Of a stretch of DNA of 64,000 bases, positions 63,501 through 64,000 are shown piece by piece. A program made the position numbers and the translations under genes. Each line of letters starts with the position of its first letter. Positions within the stretch are counted from its first letter, which is position 1. Origin of the DNA: Phoronis australis (Eukaryota; Phoronida; Phoronidae); the NCBI GenBank assembly GCA_002633005.1, contig NMRA01000015.1, positions 1,043,933-1,107,932 of the forward strand, in the 5' to 3' direction. The notes beneath the pieces are model-generated. The model had not been told where the DNA came from. It did not search any database and saw only the letters and a list, made by a program, of their open reading frames with translations.

Positions 63501-64000
63501 AATTTGCAGTAGTTTTGAGATCAATATAAATTTGCACTAGCTTTGAGATCAATATAAATTTGCACTAGCTTTGAGATCAATATAAATTTGCACTAGGTTT
63601 GAGATCAATATAAATTTGCAAATTTAATTAAATCACATCCACTTTGTAGTGCCTGTCAGCACAACTTTCAAAATGGAATTTATTGCTGTGTTTAGAAAAA
63701 CTGACCAATTGTGATTATTTGAGGAAAAAAGTTTTTGAAAAGATGATCAAGTTTAATTTCTACACAAAAACTCGCAACTGGCACTCAGTTTCTCAAAAAT
63801 TATTTCAAATAATTGTAGGTCATTCTCCTAGCTATAAAGTCAAGCTGTAGATAACAGTGTAACAGTTATTGATATTTAAAATATTACACATGTTCTTGTA
63901 TCTAGTTTTTACTTTTTCGCTATAGGCCTTGGACTGTCTACCCAAAGACCTCCCATGGACAATTCCTGTTGAAGAGATTAGTTCGCGACGTGACTTCCGG
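27821..64000 (+). CDS. DIS3L2: DIS3L2: 3'-5' exoribonuclease of the RNase II/DIS3 family (15 exons seen, 3' part off the window)
   Basis: Coding exons: 27821-27923, 28811-28911, 29739-30017, 30434-30491, 30773-30882, 35499-35562, 36472-36554, 37679-37744, 38217-38270, 38814-38915, 39256-39651, 40306-40453, 41041-41128, 63312-63411, 63926-64000. They total 1827 nt, or 609 codons without a stop and with every junction in phase. Residues about 267-340 form cold-shock domain 1 ([32 protein letters not shown]). Residues 473-609 form cold-shock domain 2 and its linker ([42 protein letters not shown]). The window stops at the conserved RRDFR just before the catalytic RNB domain. There is no PIN domain, which separates it from DIS3 and DIS3L1. 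The enzyme degrades oligouridylated RNAs such as pre-let-7 in the cytoplasm, independently of the exosome (family knowledge). The start ATG opens the first frame after the acceptor near 27,800. An opposite-strand GPCR gene sits in the 22-kb intron. Confidence 0.93.
28315..28425. repeat. Short dispersed repeat shared with 59,520-59,620
   Basis: GGGATTTCAAAAATAG, then CATCCATGA, then CTTGTGAC- or CTCGTGAC-like text occur in the same order at both places. Non-coding; within DIS3L2 introns. Confidence 0.45.
29083..29190. repeat. Minisatellite, ~17-bp unit (TTGTCAGTGTGCAATA)
   Basis: About six tandem units with T/C variants in the second half (TGCAATA, TGTGCTA, TGTGATA) inside DIS3L2 intron 2. 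Confidence 0.8.
29247..29410. repeat. Minisatellite, ~21-bp unit (GGGAGCTATGTAGTGTTAC)
   Basis: About eight imperfect tandem units, directly after the previous array in the same intron. Confidence 0.8.
31910..33515. repeat. CTCF-motif-rich composite repeat (two adjoining copies)
   Basis: Diverged monomers each end in a CTAGTGGC-type box. The TAG of each box falls at 32037, 32305, 32415, 32635, 32796, 32944, 33087 (degenerate), 33237 and 33461. In the better preserved part the steps are 161, 148, 143 and 150 bp. Box types alternate: CACCTAGTGGCCATT, CCTCCTAGTGGCAGTT, CCCCTAGTGGCAATT. The first copy ends near 32,512 with GCGTTGCTCTTGTTATG, the same terminal text as the copy at 59.6-60.6 kb. 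Lies in DIS3L2 intron 5; non-coding. Confidence 0.75.
34472..35381. mobile_element. Foldback DNA element with ~300-bp inverted arms and THAP start codons in both arms
   Basis: The left arm (about 34,472-34,780) and the right arm (about 35,065-35,381) are inverted copies at roughly 85-90 per cent identity by eye. They begin TTAAAGGCAAAGGCAAC and TTTAAGGCGAAGGCAAC. Near the inner end each arm carries an ATG opening a THAP-like start: left [14 protein letters not shown] (ATG at 34,741, plus strand), right [14 protein letters not shown] (minus strand). The unique 285-bp centre holds a minus-strand open frame with an ELFRRCQV motif resembling the Cys-pair regions of THAP-linked transposon proteins. 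Both THAP frames stop early, so the copy is defective. No clear target duplication. Confidence 0.7.
35960..36063. repeat. Hairpin MITE, copy 1
   Basis: Inverted arms of about 42 bp (AATAGTCACTTACA ... GAACCAGTTT, then AACTGGTTCTCAAAA ... TGTAAGTGACTATT) around a ~20-bp centre. The inner core recurs at 42,373-42,468. In DIS3L2 intron 6. Confidence 0.7.
39256..39651 (+). CDS. DIS3L2: DIS3L2 exon 11: low-complexity insert between the two cold-shock domains
   Basis: 132 codons (residues 341-472) sit between CSD1 and CSD2. Composition is Ser/Thr/Ala/Pro/Lys-rich: acidic at the start ([16 protein letters not shown]), neutral in the middle ([15 protein letters not shown]), basic near the end ([20 protein letters not shown]), then a more ordered [18 protein letters not shown]. 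The human enzyme also has a long low-complexity insert at this point, so the insert is conserved in position but not in sequence. Bounded by ATTAG/GTG and GGAAG/gtcagt. Confidence 0.9.
42373..42468. repeat. Hairpin MITE, copy 2
   Basis: Arms GTCGGGTATGATAT ... GAACCAGTTTTC and CAAACTGGTTCTCAAAAT ... ATATCCGAC. Shares the GAACCAGTTT/AACTGGTTCTCAAAA core and the following GACTATTGC with copy 1, while the outer arms differ but remain self-complementary. Confidence 0.7.
42549..43021. mobile_element. 473-bp mariner-like MITE with TA duplication
   Basis: Left terminus CAGTAACGGCTCTACAATTT; reverse complement of the right terminus CAGTAACCACTCTACAATTC, both continuing CGCAC. Each end is flanked by TA (42547-42548 and 43022-43023), as expected for Tc1/mariner-type insertion. 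The interior has internal repeats of a CGCACATCCCTTG-like word and no ORF. Confidence 0.75.
43572..43732. mobile_element. 161-bp MITE with 25-bp terminal inverted repeats
   Basis: Left end ACTGTAAACTCGTGGGTTAA and the reverse complement of the right end ACCGTAAACTTGCGGGTTAA (both then CGCCC) match at 22 of 25 positions. The interior has two near-copies of CTGGGTAATC. No ORF. Confidence 0.75.
43909..44216. repeat. Minisatellite of ~38-44-bp units, 7-8 copies
   Basis: Unit core CCAACAGTGCCTGAATATGT, then CCAATAAACACCAATATA. Lengths vary by small indels. The long open frame across it on the minus strand is only the translated repeat. Confidence 0.9.
44274..44730. repeat. Dispersed repeat family R2, copy 2
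   Basis: Most complete copy together with 49,330-49,860. Order of shared words: TAGGACC, TTTCAGATACTA, a lysine-rich-looking A block, TTTTAGGAAACT, CATGACACAATTAATGG, AAATCAAATTCT. Lies just downstream of the GPCR gene. Confidence 0.55.
44993..46213 (-). CDS. Orphan class A (rhodopsin-family) GPCR, single exon, nested in DIS3L2
   Basis: 406 residues in one exon. The extracellular N-terminus has three N-glycosylation sequons (N8RT, N24CS, N44KT) and no obvious signal peptide. Seven helices follow. TM1 has GIPGNLLVV (Asn1.50) and TM2 has NLAIIDM (Asp2.50). TM3 opens with the ECL-disulfide Cys (WVCKVF) and ends DRYFALC. ECL2 has the partner Cys (GDCRF). ICL3 is long and basic, about residues 265-345, with KKKTMRKN and [12 protein letters not shown]6 has FSWLPFF in place of CWxP, TM7 has NWVNPLIYL, and helix 8 is short. 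The usual Trp4.50 (TM4 reads [12 protein letters not shown]) and Pro5.50 are absent, which is uncommon in the class. Coupling is presumably to G proteins at the cell surface; the ligand is unknown, and I could not place it in a named subfamily. It lies antisense in the 22-kb DIS3L2 intron and may have its own promoter beyond 46.2 kb. Confidence 0.9.
   Translation of the reverse strand: MLRTIIMNRTTVPICALSILGSHNCSWKIVEIPALTTSTDGEFNKTLLELRYIAWFHQQLSESYNTILTVMLVIFFILGIPGNLLVVIVHRKKYHNNPSTFFMTNLAIIDMFSCFSVIPFTVAVTYALVPHDWVCKVFAWCEYTTVGMSTYTLIMIAFDRYFALCRPLDFIVTMKRAKYTTLILSGFSVIQAIPLSLIVGGNFTLHLNSGTEITIQTGDCRFGYDFKYFHEDMARILRLLVFLQYMSFVLTITVLYSITFRKMLSQHHKKKTMRKNIVAPSTSKHRELETSVDLDGNRQEVNKEKSKGKSDKQTVSVLPVRGSTVKTTSDVPRSAHFHMAKVLLIITLIFTFSWLPFFLVRFDVIPYRREVFFLFLINNWVNPLIYLMARKQFRHDTKNLLKKIVL
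46795..47085. repeat. AAT/AATAAT-rich microsatellite tract
   Basis: Degenerate run of AAT, ATAATAATA and GTAATAGTA words about 0.6-0.9 kb upstream of the GPCR start codon. An open frame of Ile/Met/Val through it is an artefact of the repeat. Confidence 0.85.
47086..49329. other. DIS3L2 intron 13, no gene seen
   Basis: AT-rich, with a (TA)n run near 48,157-48,170. Several open frames of 60-80 codons lack splice sites, composition or recognisable motifs. Nothing else noted. Confidence 0.4.
49330..49860. repeat. Dispersed repeat family R2, copy 3
   Basis: Shared words with the other copies: CATCGTATCTCAAAAATGG, TTTCAGATACTA, GACTATCAAAAATAGGA, GTCACGTGACCTAATTAG, AAATCAAATTCTG. Confidence 0.55.
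50156..50560. repeat. Dispersed repeat family R1, copy 2
   Basis: Partner of 16,327-16,733 (same orientation, several shared 15-20-bp words), here in DIS3L2 intron 13. Confidence 0.7.
50561..53263. other. DIS3L2 intron 13, no gene seen
   Basis: AT-rich filler. A 39-bp direct duplication occurs near 53,030-53,106 (core GGGGACGTTATCGTCTTAAT twice). No exon or RNA gene is supported. Confidence 0.4.
53264..53631. repeat. Palindromic pair of tRNA-headed SINE-like units flanked by a 12-bp direct repeat
   Basis: Inverted arms of about 97 bp (53,322-53,418 and 53,522-53,619) at about 90 per cent identity by eye. The inner end of each arm is a tRNA T-arm/B-box-like text, GTTCGAGTCCCGGTCGGGGG on the left (minus strand) and GCTCGAGTCCCGGTCGGGGG on the right. 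Between the arms lie two different tRNA-like heads, the right one with ACCAGTGGTTCCGAGCGCC. The arms run outward through CACGTGATGTGACC and AAGATGGC to GATAAACTG. A perfect direct repeat TTTACCAGTTAA lies at 53,264-53,275 and 53,620-53,631. Confidence 0.65.
54397..54738. repeat. Direct and inverted copies of a ~45-bp segment
   Basis: ATGTCATAAATCTGAGACTA followed by GTGTAGGATTCTCTATTTCT occurs at about 54,399-54,443 and again at about 54,692-54,737. An inverted copy of the first half (CGTCTCAGATTTATGACAT) lies directly before the second. Non-coding. Confidence 0.7.
55265..55570. repeat. Dispersed repeat family R2, copy 4
   Basis: Shared words: TAGGACC, ACATCATATCTCAGAAATG, TATCAAAATAGGACTTT, GAAACGAGAATTTAAAAAACT-type A block. 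Truncated on the right relative to copies 2 and 3. Confidence 0.5.
55571..59618. other. DIS3L2 intron 13, no gene seen
   Basis: No exon is supported. Noted: a CATCTAGTGGCAGG box near 56,772 like the CTCF-type boxes elsewhere, two copies of a CCCCGGGCAT word near 57,580 and 57,700, and a tRNA-like stretch on the minus strand around 58,020-58,085 (CTAGTGGTTAGCACTCC ... CATGCGAATCGG) that may be a SINE remnant. Confidence 0.4.
59619..60635. repeat. CTCF-motif-rich composite repeat, best-preserved copy
   Basis: Starts with a small palindrome (GCGCCCACATATTTATATGT, then GGACGC), followed by CCGTCC-rich text. Six diverged monomers follow, each ending in a box. The box TAG positions are 59799, 59944, 60105, 60251, 60396 and 60538, with steps of 145, 161, 146, 145 and 142 bp. 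Box types cycle A (GTGCCCCCTAGTGGCAATTT), B (CGCCACCTAGTGGCCATT), C (GGCCTCCTAGTGGCAGTT), A, B and a variant. Shared monomer text includes TTTTCATGAAATTTGGTATG and GATGACGCTATCCTCC. Ends with GCGTTGCTCTTGTTATG. No ORF of note. Confidence 0.85.
60636..62327. other. DIS3L2 intron 13, no gene seen
   Basis: No exon is supported. A short imperfect array of a TCCAATGAATC-like word lies at about 61,935-62,035. Confidence 0.4.
62328..62541 (+). pseudogene. Frameshifted THAP-domain relic
   Basis: In one frame 62,337-62,366 reads CCAVGYQC, the usual Cys-Cys-Ala-Val start of a THAP finger with the second structural Cys changed to Tyr. In the next frame 62,407-62,510 reads [22 protein letters not shown], the FHxFP motif and the Trp/Lys-Arg-Glu-Asn helix of the same domain. 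The distal half lacks the final Cys-X2-His. The two halves are in order but in different frames, so at least one indel separates them. No upstream or downstream exons seen; most likely a transposon remnant. Confidence 0.65.
62542..63311. other. Right end of DIS3L2 intron 13
   Basis: No feature beyond the acceptor ATTTTCAG before 63,312 and an isolated GCTAGATGGCACTGG word near 62,805-62,820. Confidence 0.4.
63479..63622. repeat. 28-29-bp minisatellite, about 5 copies
   Basis: Unit GCACTAGCTTTGAGATCAAT, then ATAAATTT, tandem in DIS3L2 intron 14, 70 bp after the preceding exon. Confidence 0.9.

Noticed and set aside
1-64000. CRISPR array, prophage, operon or bacterial-type gene cluster
   Set aside because: All tandem repeats are contiguous minisatellites without spacers, and coding sequence is intron-split; the window is animal nuclear DNA.

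Overview
This is a window of intron-rich, AT-rich animal nuclear DNA. Genes have GT-AG introns and long spacers packed with transposon debris. The orthologues are clearly vertebrate-like (GNB1L, DIS3L2), but the compact gene spacing, the abundant foldback elements and THAP relics, and one class A receptor of no obvious vertebrate type suggest an invertebrate, most plausibly a marine deuterostome (hemichordate, amphioxus or similar). The species is inference; no rRNA, mitochondrial or marker gene settles it. There are no bacterial-style operons, CRISPR arrays or viral genomes.

Layout. At 0.35-1.3 kb (+) are the last two exons of an unrecognised gene whose product ends in a Ser/Arg/Pro/Thr-rich basic tail. 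Convergent to it, at 5.48-3.19 kb (-), is a complete three-exon WD-repeat gene, GNB1L (313 aa). Its upstream side holds a GC-richer, promoter-like patch with a CRE (7.1-7.5 kb). At 9.44-10.44 kb is a 1 kb DNA element with terminal inverted repeats that encloses two in-phase exons (147 codons) of an unrecognised protein. From 17.8 to 11.7 kb (-) run six exons of a small ankyrin-repeat gene; its first exon was not found.

From 18.3 to 24.8 kb the window shows large near-identical duplications. Single N bases at 20,752 and 23,824 sit exactly on the copy boundaries, and the whole middle piece is redundant. This looks like an unmerged second haplotype left in the scaffold, not biology. The segment contains a 175-bp palindromic satellite (8 versus 6 monomers in the two versions) and a THAP zinc-finger exon.

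From 27.8 kb to the right edge runs DIS3L2 (+), the 3'-5' exoribonuclease of the RNase II/DIS3 family. Fifteen coding exons give 609 codons in uninterrupted phase, ending just before the catalytic RNB domain. Its introns hold most of the mobile DNA: two arrays of a repeat studded with CTCF-like motifs at about 145-160 bp spacing (31.9-33.5 and 59.6-60.6 kb), a THAP-bearing foldback element (34.5-35.4 kb), several small TIR elements, a palindromic pair of tRNA-headed SINE-like units (53.3-53.6 kb) and a frameshifted THAP relic (62.3-62.5 kb). The 22 kb intron between 41,128 and 63,312 also hosts a complete intronless rhodopsin-family GPCR on the opposite strand (44,993-46,213).

Exon models were made by eye from reading frame, phase continuity and splice sites. 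Every multi-exon model closes in phase, but none has transcript support. The genes do not form one pathway: DIS3L2 is an RNA-decay enzyme, GNB1L a WD adaptor, and the others are of unknown role.
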